A stretch of 64,000 nt of DNA from Burkholderia sp. Bp9142 (GTDB lineage: Bacteria; Pseudomonadota; Gammaproteobacteria; Burkholderiales; Burkholderiaceae), in NCBI RefSeq assembly GCF_003853415.1, contig NZ_QTPP01000005.1, positions 62,001 to 126,000 on the forward strand. Reading direction: 5' to 3'. The position numbers and the translations under genes are program-made. A model generated the notes under the pieces. That model had not been told where the DNA came from, did no database searches, and saw only the letters and a list, made by a program, of their open reading frames with translations. Below are positions 1-9,066 of the stretch, piece after piece; positions within the stretch are counted from its first letter, which is position 1; every line of letters starts with the position of its first letter.

Positions 1-858
1 GTGTTCGCGCCAGACCGAGATGTCGACGTAGCGCGCATAGACGGCCGCGACTTCGTCCGCCTGGCGTGCGAGCACGCCCGACAGCGCGATGCGCCCGCCC
101 GGTTTCACCTTCGATGCGAGCATCGACGCCATCAGCTTCAGCGGGTTCGACAGGATATTCGCGACGACGATGTCGAATTCGCCGGCCGGACATGCGTCGG
201 GCAGCCCGTACGTGACATCCGCATGGTTGCGTTCGCTGTTCTGCCGCGCCGATTCGACCGCTTGGCGGTCGATGTCGATGCCGACCACGGGGTTCGCCCC
301 GCATTTCTGCGCGAGGATCGCGAGGATGCCCGAGCCGCAGCCATAGTCGAGTACCGACTGGCCGGGCTTCACCGACTGTTCGAGCCATTCCATGCACAGG
401 CGCGTGGTCGGGTGGCTGCCGGTGCCGAAGGCGAGACCGGGGTCGAGTTCGAGGATCAGCGCGTCGGGGTCGGGTGCGTCGTGCCACGACGGCACGACCC
501 AGATCCGCTCGCCGATCGGAATCGGCTCGAATTGCGACTGCGTGAGCCGCACCCAGTCCTGTTCCTCGACTTCACGCACGTCGAACTTCGGTGTCTCGGC
601 GACGCCGATTTCGTTCGCGGCCGCCGCGAGCAGCACGGCCGGCTCGTGATCGGGCGACAGCAGCGCGATCACGCGCGAGTGCTGCCACGCGGTGCGTTCG
701 GGAACCAGGCCCGGCTCGCCGAAGAGCGGCTGCTCGTCGGGCGTGTCGGCGTCGGCGTCCTCGACGGACACCGACAGCGCGCCGAGTTCGAGCAGTGCGT
801 CGGACAGCGCCTCCGCATGCTCACGGGCCAGTTCGACGACGAGTTCGCGATAGCTCAT
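1..858 (-). CDS. prmA: Ribosomal protein L11 methyltransferase PrmA (3' end cut by window)
   Basis: SAM-dependent enzyme that trimethylates ribosomal protein L11 in the cytoplasm. The reverse-strand frame opens with ATG at 858 ([13 protein letters not shown]) and stays open to the window edge, giving 286 residues of a family usually near 300. The class I methyltransferase nucleotide-binding motif [12 protein letters not shown] lies in the second half, followed by [10 protein letters not shown], which contains the family's substrate-side NPL motif. It starts just 2 bp after the accC stop codon, so it is probably co-transcribed with accBC, an order common in beta-proteobacteria. Only the C-terminal tail is missing. 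Identification is firm. Confidence 0.95.
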   Translation of the reverse strand, partial: MSYRELVVELAREHAEALSDALLELGALSVSVEDADADTPDEQPLFGEPGLVPERTAWQHSRVIALLSPDHEPAVLLAAAANEIGVAETPKFDVREVEEQDWVRLTQSQFEPIPIGERIWVVPSWHDAPDPDALILELDPGLAFGTGSHPTTRLCMEWLEQSVKPGQSVLDYGCGSGILAILAQKCGANPVVGIDIDRQAVESARQNSERNHADVTYGLPDACPAGEFDIVVANILSNPLKLMASMLASKVKPGGRIALSGVLARQADEVAAVYARYVDISVWREH

Positions 859-860
859 GC

Positions 861-2228
861 TTACGCTTCTTCCGGTGCGACCTGCTGCTTCTGGGCGAGC
901 CGGTGTTCGAGGTAATGGATGCTGGTGCCGCCCTCGACGAACTTCGAGTCGATCATCAGCTCGCGGTGCAGCGGGATGTTGGTATGGATGCCTTCGACGA
1001 CCATTTCCGACAGCGCGATGCGCATCCGGCGGATCGCCTGGTCGCGCGTCGCGCCGTAGGTGATCACCTTGCCGATCATCGAATCATAGTTCGGCGGCAC
1101 GAAATAGCCATTGTACGCATGCGAGTCGACGCGCACGCCGGGGCCGCCCGGCGTATGCCACGACGTGATCCGGCCCGGCGACGGCGTGAACTTGAACGGA
1201 TCTTCCGCGTTGATCCGGCATTCGATCGCATGTCCGCGGAACTGGATGTCGCGCTGGCGCAGCAGGAGCTTCTCGCCGGCCGCGATGCGGATCTGTTCCT
1301 GCACGATGTCGACGCCCGTGATCATCTCCGACACCGGGTGCTCGACCTGCACGCGCGTATTCATCTCGATGAAGTAGAACTCGTTGTTCTCGTACAGGAA
1401 TTCGAAGGTGCCCGCGCCGAGGTAGCCCATCTTCTTGCACGCGTCCGCGCAGCGGTCGCCGATACGCTCGATCAGGCGGCGCGGAATGCCGGGCGCCGGC
1501 GCTTCCTCGATCACCTTCTGGTGACGGCGCTGCATCGAGCAATCGCGCTCGCCGAGCCAGATCGCGTTCTTGTGCGCGTCCGACAGCACCTGGATTTCGA
1601 TGTGGCGCGGGTTCTCGAGGAACTTCTCCATGTACACCTGCGGGTTGCCGAACGCACGGCCGGCTTCCTCACGGGTCATGTTGACCGCATTCACGAGCGC
1701 GGCCTCGGTGTGCACGACGCGCATCCCGCGCCCGCCGCCGCCGCCCGCTGCCTTGATGATGACCGGATAGCCGATCGCGCGCGCGATCTTCACGATCTCC
1801 TTCGGATCGTCCGGCAACGCGCCTTCCGAACCCGGCACGCACGGCACGCCGGTCTTGATCATGGTCTGTTTCGCGGTGACCTTGTCACCCATCAGGCGGA
1901 TCGTTTCCGGACGCGGGCCGATGAACGTGAAGCCCGACTGCTCGACGCGTTCCGCGAAGTCGGCGTTCTCCGACAGGAAGCCGTAGCCGGGGTGGATCGC
2001 CTCGGCATCGGTGACTTCCGCGGCGCTGATCAGCGCCGGCATGTTCAGGTAGCTCAGGTTCGACGGGGCCGGGCCGATACAGACGGCTTCGTCCGCGAGG
2101 CGCACGTACTTGGCTTCCTTGTCGGCTTCCGAGTAGACGACCACCGTCTTGACGCCGAGCTCGCGGCACGCACGCTGGACGCGCAGCGCGATTTCACCGC
2201 GGTTGGCAATGAGGATTTTTTCAAACAT
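861..2228 (-). CDS. accC: Acetyl-CoA carboxylase, biotin carboxylase subunit
   Basis: Carboxylates the biotin carried by AccB using ATP and bicarbonate, the first half-reaction of fatty-acid synthesis. The 455-residue protein has the N-terminal biotin-carboxylase fold beginning [13 protein letters not shown], the glycine-rich ATP-grasp loop GGGGGRGM at residues 162-169, the [16 protein letters not shown] segment, and the catalytic [12 protein letters not shown] motif near residue 290. Its length matches the family (about 450). The ATG at 2228 is the only sensible start. It follows accB by 85 bp and precedes prmA by 2 bp, consistent with an accB-accC-prmA operon. Confidence 0.98.
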   Translation of the reverse strand: MFEKILIANRGEIALRVQRACRELGVKTVVVYSEADKEAKYVRLADEAVCIGPAPSNLSYLNMPALISAAEVTDAEAIHPGYGFLSENADFAERVEQSGFTFIGPRPETIRLMGDKVTAKQTMIKTGVPCVPGSEGALPDDPKEIVKIARAIGYPVIIKAAGGGGGRGMRVVHTEAALVNAVNMTREEAGRAFGNPQVYMEKFLENPRHIEIQVLSDAHKNAIWLGERDCSMQRRHQKVIEEAPAPGIPRRLIERIGDRCADACKKMGYLGAGTFEFLYENNEFYFIEMNTRVQVEHPVSEMITGVDIVQEQIRIAAGEKLLLRQRDIQFRGHAIECRINAEDPFKFTPSPGRITSWHTPGGPGVRVDSHAYNGYFVPPNYDSMIGKVITYGATRDQAIRRMRIALSEMVVEGIHTNIPLHRELMIDSKFVEGGTSIHYLEHRLAQKQQVAPEEA

Positions 2229-2313
2229 AGCGAGTATTCGTCTCTTCGAGGGGCGCGCGAACGGCGCCTGGCGAGCATCGGCGGCGCGCGGCCGGGTGGG
2301 CCGCGCGGGGGAC

Positions 2314-2790
2314 TTAGCCGATCACGAAAAGCGGCTGGCCGTATTCGACGGCCTGGCCGTTCTCGACGAGGATTTCCTTGATCACGCCGGCCTTGTCCGA
2401 CTCGATCTCGTTGAGCAGCTTCATCGCTTCGATGATGCAGATGGTCTGGCCTTCCTTGACCGTGTCGCCGACCTGGACGAACGGGTCCGCGCCCGGCGAC
2501 GGCGCGCGATAGAACGTGCCGACCATCGGCGACGTCACGACGTGGCCTTGCGGGACGGCCGGTGCGGCAACGCCTGCGGCGGCCGGCGCGGCAGCCGCGC
2601 CATCGGCCGGCAGCGCGACCGACGGGGCCGGTGCGCTGATCTGCGGGGCAAATCCGCCCGTCGGCTGGACATAGACCGGCGGCGCGTTCTTGACGATACG
2701 CACCTTGCCTTCGCCTTCCGTCACTTCCAGCTCGGAGATGCCGGATTCGGAGACGAGGTCGATCAGAGTTTTCAGCTTACGAAGATCCAT
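2314..2790 (-). CDS. accB: Acetyl-CoA carboxylase biotin carboxyl carrier protein
   Basis: Carries covalently bound biotin between the biotin carboxylase and carboxyltransferase of acetyl-CoA carboxylase. The 158-residue protein has an N-terminal domain (about 1-35), an Ala/Pro-rich linker (about 45-85), and a biotinyl domain whose EAMKL motif places the biotinylated lysine at residue 124. An upstream in-frame TTG at 2808 exists, but ATG at 2790 has a good AAAGGGGAA ribosome-binding site and gives the usual [13 protein letters not shown] start. Sits between aroQ and accC, behind a terminator-like hairpin. Confidence 0.97.
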   Translation of the reverse strand: MDLRKLKTLIDLVSESGISELEVTEGEGKVRIVKNAPPVYVQPTGGFAPQISAPAPSVALPADGAAAAPAAAGVAAPAVPQGHVVTSPMVGTFYRAPSPGADPFVQVGDTVKEGQTICIIEAMKLLNEIESDKAGVIKEILVENGQAVEYGQPLFVIG

Positions 2791-2813
2791 CGGGAATTCC
2801 CCTTTCAATACGT

Positions 2814-2837
2814 AAAAGCGCCGGTGGGACCGGCGCT
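2814..2837 (-). terminator. Hairpin between aroQ and accB (terminator or attenuator)
   Basis: On the minus strand AGCGCCGGT pairs perfectly with ACCGGCGCT across a CCC loop and runs straight into TTTT. The 9-bp stem with a short U-tract could terminate aroQ transcripts partially and lower accBC-prmA expression, or serve as a full terminator with a separate accB promoter further downstream. Only about 65 bp separate the two genes. Confidence 0.6.
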
Positions 2838-2854
2838 GAATCTAGATCGCGAAA

Positions 2855-3307
2855 TCAGCCGCGCGACGCGCCTTGCAGCTTGTCCAGCGCGTACTCGAGC
2901 GCGTACAGATAACCTTTCCAGCCGAGCCCGCAGATCACGCCTTCGGCCTGGTCGGAAAAGTAGGAGTGGTGCCTGAACGCTTCGCGGCGATGCACGTTCG
3001 ACAGATGAACCTCGACGAACGGGATGCCGACGCCGGCGATCGCGTCCCGGATCGCGACGCTCGTATGCGTATACGCGGCGGGATTGATCAGGATGAAATC
3101 GGTCTGTTCCTCTCGCGCGGCCTGGATGCGGTCGACGAGCGCGCCTTCATGGTTGCTCTGGAACGACGACAGTTCGGCGCCGGCTTCCTGAGCCCGCGCG
3201 GCAAGCGCCTGATCGATCTGCGCGAGCGTGACGCGGCCGTACACCTCCGGTTCCCGGGTGCCGAGAAGGTTCAGGTTGGGGCCGTGCAGCACCAGCAATC
3301 GTGTCAT
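2855..3307 (-). CDS. aroQ: 3-dehydroquinate dehydratase, type II
   Basis: Dehydrates 3-dehydroquinate to 3-dehydroshikimate, step three of the shikimate pathway. At 150 residues it has type II length and hallmarks: HGPNLNLLG at 8-16, the catalytic loop Arg18 and Tyr23 (GTREPEVYG), the [10 protein letters not shown] segment and the [17 protein letters not shown] segment that binds substrate. ATG at 3307 begins [11 protein letters not shown]. The aroQ-accB-accC order is conserved in many proteobacteria. The shikimate enzyme aroE also lies in this window, in a different operon. Confidence 0.97.
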   Translation of the reverse strand: MTRLLVLHGPNLNLLGTREPEVYGRVTLAQIDQALAARAQEAGAELSSFQSNHEGALVDRIQAAREEQTDFILINPAAYTHTSVAIRDAIAGVGIPFVEVHLSNVHRREAFRHHSYFSDQAEGVICGLGWKGYLYALEYALDKLQGASRG

Positions 3308-3501
3308 GGTCGCTTCTATTTCTGCGGAATTGCGCGAACTTTAGCGCTATTTAGAGAAATTTGTCTAGTTTTGCCGAACGACCGATCGCGCCGGACCTGC
3401 AAGAATTACCGGCGCGGCGGCAAAGTATCAGCGAATTCACGTGAATTTGCGGCGATCGACGCACAAATCGCCGCCAACGTGCGCGCGGCCGTTCGGGACG
3501 A

Positions 3502-4056
3502 TCACAATGCGTCGAGGGTCTTTTTCAGCTCGGCCGGTTTGATTTGTCCTAATTTTGTCTCGCGAATCTTGCCGTTTTCGTCGATGACGACCGTAAACGG
3601 CAGCGCGCCGGCCGTATTTCCGAAATTACGGGCCAGATCGGCGCCCGCATAACCACTGACGAAAACCGGATAGTCGACCTTCACCTTCTGCAGAAAATTC
3701 TTCACGTTCTGGTCGGAATCGACGCCGATCCCGATGAAGCGAATGCCTTTCTGCCTGTATTGATGCGACAGCGCGACGAGTTCCGGCATCTCCTCGACAC
3801 ACGGGCCGCACCACGACGCCCAGAAATTGACCACAACCTTCTGGCCCTTGAAGGAAGCGAGCGATGCCGGCTTGCCGTCGACGCCGGTCAGCGACGCCGC
3901 CCACAGCTGTTCGACCGGATTGCCCTGTGCGGCGGGCGCCGCGACGGCGATGCCGTCGTCGGCGCTGCCGCCCCGGAACCAGTGGCCGGCGGCGATCCCG
4001 CCGGCGACGGCGGCCGCCGCGACCACCGCGAGCGCCAACATGCGTTTCATCATCAT
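3502..4056 (-). CDS. TlpA-like thiol-disulfide oxidoreductase, membrane-anchored
   Basis: Thioredoxin-fold protein that probably reduces disulfides in the periplasm (a TlpA/ResA/CcmG-type role). From the first of three consecutive ATGs (4056, 4053, 4050) it is 184 residues. An N-terminal hydrophobic segment at about 5-26 acts as signal anchor or uncleaved signal. The active-site motif WASWCGPC has cysteines at 83 and 86, and the family cis-proline segment appears as ALPFTVVID near the C terminus. It starts 7 bp after the stop of the upstream nucleotidyltransferase-like gene, so the two are likely one transcript. The physiological partner cannot be read from context. Confidence 0.85.
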   Translation of the reverse strand: MMMKRMLALAVVAAAAVAGGIAAGHWFRGGSADDGIAVAAPAAQGNPVEQLWAASLTGVDGKPASLASFKGQKVVVNFWASWCGPCVEEMPELVALSHQYRQKGIRFIGIGVDSDQNVKNFLQKVKVDYPVFVSGYAGADLARNFGNTAGALPFTVVIDENGKIRETKLGQIKPAELKKTLDAL

Positions 4057-4063
4057 TCTTGAA

Positions 4064-4708
4064 TCATTCCGGTTCGGAAGGAGCGTGGCCGGCTTCGAGC
4101 AGCACGCGCAAGGCGGCGGCGTCCGCGCGCGCGACCCGGCCGCGGGCATCGGCCTTGACCGCGCCGCGCAGGTCGTCGCTCGCGTAGAGCGCGACGTGAA
4201 TGCCGATCGCGTCGACGTCACGCCGCGGGCGCCACAGGAAGCTGAGCGTCTCGACGTCGGCGCGGCCGGCGAAATGCCGCGTCTCGGACACGTCGTACTG
4301 AACGTTCTGGTTCAGCAGGTAGATCGCAACGTCCTTCGGGTTGTCGGTGAATATCTGCAAATGGATGTCCGAATGCGCGTTCGCGGTGCCGTTCAGCACC
4401 GCGCCCGTCACATACGGATTGAACTCGGCGAGCCGGCGCATCCAGTCGAGCGCGATCTCGCGCAGGCGGCGCAGTTCGTCCGGCTGCGTGTCGCTCTGGA
4501 ACAGGGCGAGGTACTCGCGCAGTTCTTCCTCGATCAGGTCGTTATCCGGCAGCCATTCGCCGGCAACGCGCGTATCACCGAGCAGCTGGCGCGCGGCCTT
4601 GCGCTTCGCGCTGGCGTAATCGAGGCCGTCCTCCGCGATCAGGCGGGCGGCGGACTGGGCGATTTCCTCGCGGGCGCGCCGCGGGTCGACAAGGGGTTTG
4701 CGAGACAT
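4064..4708 (-). CDS. Conserved hypothetical, nucleotidyltransferase-like fold
   Basis: A 214-residue soluble protein of unknown function, start chosen at ATG 4708 (MSRKPLVDPRRAREE). The N-terminal half is charged and helical, ending in a segment with WLPDNDLIEEELREYLALF. The middle reads VLNGTANAHSDIHLQIF, resembling the Gly-x(n)-Ser-Asp metal-binding strand of polymerase-beta-type nucleotidyltransferases, but the usual G[SG]xxRGxxxxxSDxDL spacing is not clear. No signal peptide or membrane segment. Co-directional with the TlpA-like gene 7 bp downstream. I do not recognise a specific function; the fold assignment is inference. Confidence 0.7.
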   Translation of the reverse strand: MSRKPLVDPRRAREEIAQSAARLIAEDGLDYASAKRKAARQLLGDTRVAGEWLPDNDLIEEELREYLALFQSDTQPDELRRLREIALDWMRRLAEFNPYVTGAVLNGTANAHSDIHLQIFTDNPKDVAIYLLNQNVQYDVSETRHFAGRADVETLSFLWRPRRDVDAIGIHVALYASDDLRGAVKADARGRVARADAAALRVLLEAGHAPSEPE

Positions 4709-4828
4709 GATCCGGCAATCATACTCGATCGCCGCCACGCCCGAACGCGATGCGGCTGCGTGCCGCCCGCCGCGCCGGCCGGCATCCGGATCCGTCGTTC
4801 GGGCCGCCGGGCAGGGCGGACCGTCAGT

Positions 4829-4834
4829 TACAAT
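4829..4834 (+). promoter_or_regulatory. Candidate -10 element for mpl
   Basis: TACAAT matches the sigma-70 -10 consensus in five of six positions and lies about 110 bp before the mpl start, in the 234-bp gap between the divergent hypothetical gene and mpl. No convincing -35 was found at 16-18 bp. Confidence 0.35.
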
Positions 4835-4942
4835 AACGGTCTTTGTGTCGCGGCGAAAGTCGTTGGCCGGGTGGCCTGCCCGGCGTGCCGCAGACCTTCC
4901 TTTCCGAATCGACGGCGCCCGGCGGCGCGAAAGCATTCATCT

Positions 4943-6328
4943 ATGCACATCCACATTCTTGGCATCTGCGGCACCTTCATGGGCGGTCTCGCCGTGCTCG
5001 CGCGCGAGGCGGGCCACACGGTGACGGGTTGCGACGCGGGCGTCTATCCGCCGATGAGCACGCAGCTCGAGGCGCAGGGCATCACGCTGATCGAGGGCTA
5101 CGGTGCCGAGCAGATCGACCTGAACCCCGACCTGTTCGTGATCGGCAACGTCGTCACGCGCGGCAACCCGCTGATGGAGGCGATCCTCGATCGCGGCCTG
5201 CCTTACGTGTCCGGCCCGCAATGGCTCGGCGAGCACGTGCTGGCGGGCAAGTGGGTGCTGGCGGTCGCGGGCACGCACGGCAAGACGACCACGTCGTCGA
5301 TGCTCGCGTGGCTGCTGGAAGATGCCGGCCTGAACCCGGGCTTCCTGATCGGCGGCGTGCCGCTGAACTTCGGCGTCTCGGCGCGGCTGACCGATTCGAG
5401 CTTCTTCGTGATCGAGGCCGACGAATACGATACGGCGTTCTTCGACAAGCGCTCGAAGTTCGTCCACTACCGGCCGCGTACCGCGGTGCTCAACAATCTC
5501 GAATTCGATCACGCCGACATCTTCCCGGATCTTGCCGCGATCGAAACGCAATTCCACCATCTCGTGCGCACCGTGCCGGGCGTCGGCCGGATCGTGACCA
5601 ATGGCCGTTCGGATGCGCTGGAGCGCGTGCTCGCGCGCGGCTGCTGGAGCGAGGTCGAGCGCTTCGGCGTCGATGGCGGCTGGCAGGCGCTGCCGGCCGA
5701 GGACGGCGTGCCGGTCGACGAGCGGTTCGCGGTGTATCGCCACGCCGAGCGCGTCGGTGAAGTCGCGTGGCAGGTGCAGGGCGACCACAACCGGATGAAC
5801 GCGCTCGCGGCGATCGCCGCCGCCCGCCACGTCGGCGTGCCGCCCGCGCAGGCCGCCGAATCCCTCGCCTCGTTCCGCAACGTGAAGCGGCGCATGGAAG
5901 TGCGCGGCAGCGTCGACGGCGTGACCGTCTACGACGACTTCGCGCACCATCCGACCGCGATCGACACCACGATCGCCGGCCTTCGTGCGCGCATCGGTCG
6001 TCAAAACTCCCGCATTCTGGCCGTGCTCGAGCCGCGCTCGAACACGATGAAGCTCGGCGTGATGAAGGCGCAACTGCCGGCAAGCCTCGCCGACGCCGAT
6101 CTGGTGTTCGGCTATGGCGCGCCGACCGGGCGCGACGCGCTCGGCTGGAACCTCGGCGACGCGCTCGCGCCGCTCGGCGACAAGGCACGCGCGTTCGACG
6201 ATCTTCATCTGCTGGTGAAGTCGGTCGTCGCGGCCGCGCGCCCGGGCGACCACGTGCTCGTGATGAGCAACGGCGGCTTCGGCGGCGTGCACCAGAAGCT
6301 GCTCGACGCGCTCGGGAGCCGCGCGTGA
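4943..6328 (+). CDS. mpl: UDP-N-acetylmuramate:L-alanyl-gamma-D-glutamyl-meso-diaminopimelate ligase
   Basis: Peptidoglycan recycling ligase: joins tripeptide released from old murein to UDP-MurNAc with ATP, in the cytoplasm. The 461-residue product begins MHIHILGICGTFMGGLA, the Mpl version of the Mur ligase Rossmann start, has the P-loop GTHGKTTT at 110-117, the central EADEYDTAFFDKRSKF segment and the C-terminal domain motif VYDDFAHHPTAI. Length fits the family (about 455). The frame is open far upstream, but ATG 4943 is the natural start. The stop overlaps the GTG start of the downstream esterase by 3 bp. Confidence 0.96.
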   Translation: MHIHILGICGTFMGGLAVLAREAGHTVTGCDAGVYPPMSTQLEAQGITLIEGYGAEQIDLNPDLFVIGNVVTRGNPLMEAILDRGLPYVSGPQWLGEHVLAGKWVLAVAGTHGKTTTSSMLAWLLEDAGLNPGFLIGGVPLNFGVSARLTDSSFFVIEADEYDTAFFDKRSKFVHYRPRTAVLNNLEFDHADIFPDLAAIETQFHHLVRTVPGVGRIVTNGRSDALERVLARGCWSEVERFGVDGGWQALPAEDGVPVDERFAVYRHAERVGEVAWQVQGDHNRMNALAAIAAARHVGVPPAQAAESLASFRNVKRRMEVRGSVDGVTVYDDFAHHPTAIDTTIAGLRARIGRQNSRILAVLEPRSNTMKLGVMKAQLPASLADADLVFGYGAPTGRDALGWNLGDALAPLGDKARAFDDLHLLVKSVVAAARPGDHVLVMSNGGFGGVHQKLLDALGSRA

Positions 6329-6894
6329 TCCTGTACCTGCACGGGTTCCGGTCGTCGCCGGAGTCGCAGAAGTCGCGGCTGCTCGCCGCGCGCATGGCCG
6401 AACTCGGCCGTACGCACGAGTGGCGCTGCCCGTCGCTGTCGGTGTCGCCGCTCGACGCGATCGCCGTCGCGGAAGCCGAGGTGGCCGGTGCGCGCGACGT
6501 GACGGTGATCGGCAGCTCGCTCGGCGGCTACTACGCGACCTGGCTCGCCGAAAGGCACGGCTGGAAGGCCGTGCTGCTGAATCCGGCGATCGCGCCGCAG
6601 CGCGATCTCGAACAGCATCTGGGCGAACAGCCGTTGTGGCACGGCGGCGGCTCGATCGTCGTCGAACGCCATCACCTGCAGGAGCTCGATGCGCTGCGCG
6701 TGCCGGCGATTTCGCGGCCCGAACGCTACTATCTGTTCGCGGCGACGGGCGACGAAGTGCTGGACTACCGCGAGATGCTCGCCCATTACCCGGGCGCGAA
6801 AACGCGCGTGATCGAAGGCAGCGATCACGGAATCAGCGAATTTGCCGACTATGTCGACGACGTTCTCGCCTTTTGCGACGACAGAACGTCATGA
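6325..6894 (+). CDS. YqiA-like alpha/beta-hydrolase (esterase)
   Basis: Small alpha/beta-hydrolase of the YqiA/YcfP type, 189 residues, probably cytoplasmic. It starts at GTG 6325, overlapping the mpl TGA (GTGA), with the typical first strand ILYLHGFRSSPES. The nucleophile elbow GSSLGG puts Ser at residue 65; the acid is probably in ATGDEVLDY and the histidine in EGSDHGISEF. E. coli YqiA is an esterase of similar length; the natural substrate is unknown. Overlap with mpl implies translational coupling. Confidence 0.88.
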   Translation: MILYLHGFRSSPESQKSRLLAARMAELGRTHEWRCPSLSVSPLDAIAVAEAEVAGARDVTVIGSSLGGYYATWLAERHGWKAVLLNPAIAPQRDLEQHLGEQPLWHGGGSIVVERHHLQELDALRVPAISRPERYYLFAATGDEVLDYREMLAHYPGAKTRVIEGSDHGISEFADYVDDVLAFCDDRTS

Positions 6895-6975
6895 ACCCGG
6901 CGTCATGCCGATCGAATTCCCATCATCATGCGGCGCCGCCGGTGCGGCGCCCGGCAGTCTGAACGAGAGTACTGA

Positions 6976-9066
6976 GTGAACGTTTTCTTCGAGGAATCGG
7001 GCAGTTTCAAGGCGGGCAGCGTGCTGTCGCGCCAGGGCGACGCGTTTCAGGTCGAGTTGCCGGGCGGGCGGCGGGCGAAAGTGCGCGCAAAAGACGTGCT
7101 GATCGAATTCGAGAAGCCGGCCGCGGGCGAACTGATGCAGGAAGCCGACACGGCCGCGCAGCAGATCGACCTGGATTTCCTGTGGGAATGCGCGCCGGCC
7201 GACGAATTCGCGTACACGGCGCTGGCCGCGGAATACTTCGGCGCGACCTACGGCCCGGTCGAGCGCGCGGCGCTGGTGCTGCGGCTGCACGGCTCGCCCG
7301 TCTACTTCCGCCGCAAGGGGCGCGGCCAGTACCAGCGCGCGCCGGAAGAGCAGCTCAAGATGGCGCTCGCGTCGCTCGAGCGCAAGCGCCAGCAGGCGCT
7401 CGTCCAGGCGCAGTATGAAGAGGAGCTGAAGGCCGGCAAGCTGCCGGAGGCGTTCGCGGGCAAGGTGCTCGGGCTGCTGACGCGGCCGGACAAGAACGCG
7501 ATCGAATACAAGGCGCTCGAGGCGGCGGCCGGTGCGCGCGGCGTGTCGCCGGCGCGGCTGATGCTCGATTGCGGCGGCATCGCGTCGCCGCGTGCGCTGC
7601 ACGAGGCGCGCTTCCTCGCGGAATTCTTCCCGCACGGCACGGGCTTCCCGGCCGTCACGGTCGGCGCGCTGCCGGACGACCTGCCGCGCGCGGACGTCGA
7701 GGCGTTCTCGATCGACGACATCACGACGACCGAAATCGACGACGCGTTCTCGGTCGAGCACCTGTCCGACGGTCGCGTGCGGATCGGCGTGCACATCGCG
7801 GCGCCCGCGCTCGGTATCGTGCGTGGCGACGCGGTCGACGCGATCGCGCGCGCGCGCCTGTCGACCGTCTACATGCCGGGCGACAAGATCACGATGCTGC
7901 CGGACGACGTCGTCGACGTGTTCACGCTGAAGGAGGGCGATTACCGCCCGGCGCTGTCGCTGTACATCATCGTCAACCGTGAGACGCAGGACATCGTCGC
8001 GAACGAGACGCGCGCCGAACGCGTGTTCGTGAAGAACAACCTGCGCCACAACACGCTCGACGAGCTCGTCAACGAAGAGACGCTCGCGGCCGGCACCGGC
8101 GACTACCCGCACAAGGACGACATCGCCGTGCTGTGGCCGCTCGCGCAGGCGCTGTTCGAGAAGCGCCAGGTCGCGCGCGCGGGCTACGGCCTGAAGCGCG
8201 AAGTGCAGCGCAACACCGACTACAACTTCTACGTCGAAGGCGAGCACGTGTCGATCACGCCGCGCCGCCGCGGGTCGCCGCTCGACCTGATCGTGTCGGA
8301 GCTCGCGATCCTCGCGAACTCGACGTGGGGTGCGTTCCTGCACGATCACACGGTGCCCGGCATCTACCGTTCGCAGCGCGGCTTCGGCGCGCCGGGCCCG
8401 AAGCGCACGCGGATGCAGACGACGGCCGCGCCGCACGAAGGCCTCGGCGTCGCGCAGTACGCGTGGAGCACGTCGCCGCTGCGCCGCTACGTCGACCTCG
8501 TGAACCAGTGGCAGCTGCTCGCGTGCGTGCAGCACGGCGTCACCGCGAAGCTCGCCGCGCCGTTCAAGCCGAAGGACGCCGACCTGTACGCGGTCGTGCA
8601 GGGCTTCGACGACACTTATACCGCGTACGCCGACTACCAGCGCCGGATGGAATACTTCTGGTGCCTGCGCTGGCTCGCGCAGGAGCAGAAGAAGCAGGTG
8701 GTCGCGAGCGTCGTGAAGGGCGATCTCGTGCGTCTCGAGGACATTCCGCTGCTGCTGCACGTGCCGGGGCTCGGCGTGCATGCGCGCGGCACGCGCGTGC
8801 TGCTCGACGTGATGTCGCTCGACGAGCTGACGATCGAGGCATCGGTGCGGCTGCTGAACGTGCTCGACGCGCCGACCGTGACGAGCGGCGAAGCGGCCGA
8901 CGACGAGGGTGAGGCCGAAGGCGGCGACGACACGCTGGTCGATGCGGAAGACGCGTCGGCGGAAAGCGAGGCCGAAGCGCTGGCCGAATCGGACGGCGTG
9001 ACGGTCGATGGTGGCGATGCCGCGACCGGCAACGGCCAGGAAACCGAAGAGGGGCGCGCATCATGA
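6976..9066 (+). CDS. RNB-domain exoribonuclease (RNase II/R family)
   Basis: 3'-5' exoribonuclease of the RNase II superfamily, 696 residues from GTG 6976. An N-terminal region with an OB-like beginning (NVFFEESGSFKAGSV) precedes the RNB domain, whose metal-binding aspartates sit in SIDDITTTEIDDAFSVE (Asp247, 248, 255, 256). The later SPLRRYVDLVNQWQL segment is also typical of RNB enzymes. It is closer in size to RNase II than to RNase R. The last ~55 residues form an acidic low-complexity tail rich in Glu, Asp, Ala and Gly. The stop overlaps the aroE ATG (ATGA), so the two are translationally coupled. Whether it should be called rnb is not settled. Confidence 0.92.
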   Translation: MNVFFEESGSFKAGSVLSRQGDAFQVELPGGRRAKVRAKDVLIEFEKPAAGELMQEADTAAQQIDLDFLWECAPADEFAYTALAAEYFGATYGPVERAALVLRLHGSPVYFRRKGRGQYQRAPEEQLKMALASLERKRQQALVQAQYEEELKAGKLPEAFAGKVLGLLTRPDKNAIEYKALEAAAGARGVSPARLMLDCGGIASPRALHEARFLAEFFPHGTGFPAVTVGALPDDLPRADVEAFSIDDITTTEIDDAFSVEHLSDGRVRIGVHIAAPALGIVRGDAVDAIARARLSTVYMPGDKITMLPDDVVDVFTLKEGDYRPALSLYIIVNRETQDIVANETRAERVFVKNNLRHNTLDELVNEETLAAGTGDYPHKDDIAVLWPLAQALFEKRQVARAGYGLKREVQRNTDYNFYVEGEHVSITPRRRGSPLDLIVSELAILANSTWGAFLHDHTVPGIYRSQRGFGAPGPKRTRMQTTAAPHEGLGVAQYAWSTSPLRRYVDLVNQWQLLACVQHGVTAKLAAPFKPKDADLYAVVQGFDDTYTAYADYQRRMEYFWCLRWLAQEQKKQVVASVVKGDLVRLEDIPLLLHVPGLGVHARGTRVLLDVMSLDELTIEASVRLLNVLDAPTVTSGEAADDEGEAEGGDDTLVDAEDASAESEAEALAESDGVTVDGGDAATGNGQETEEGRAS

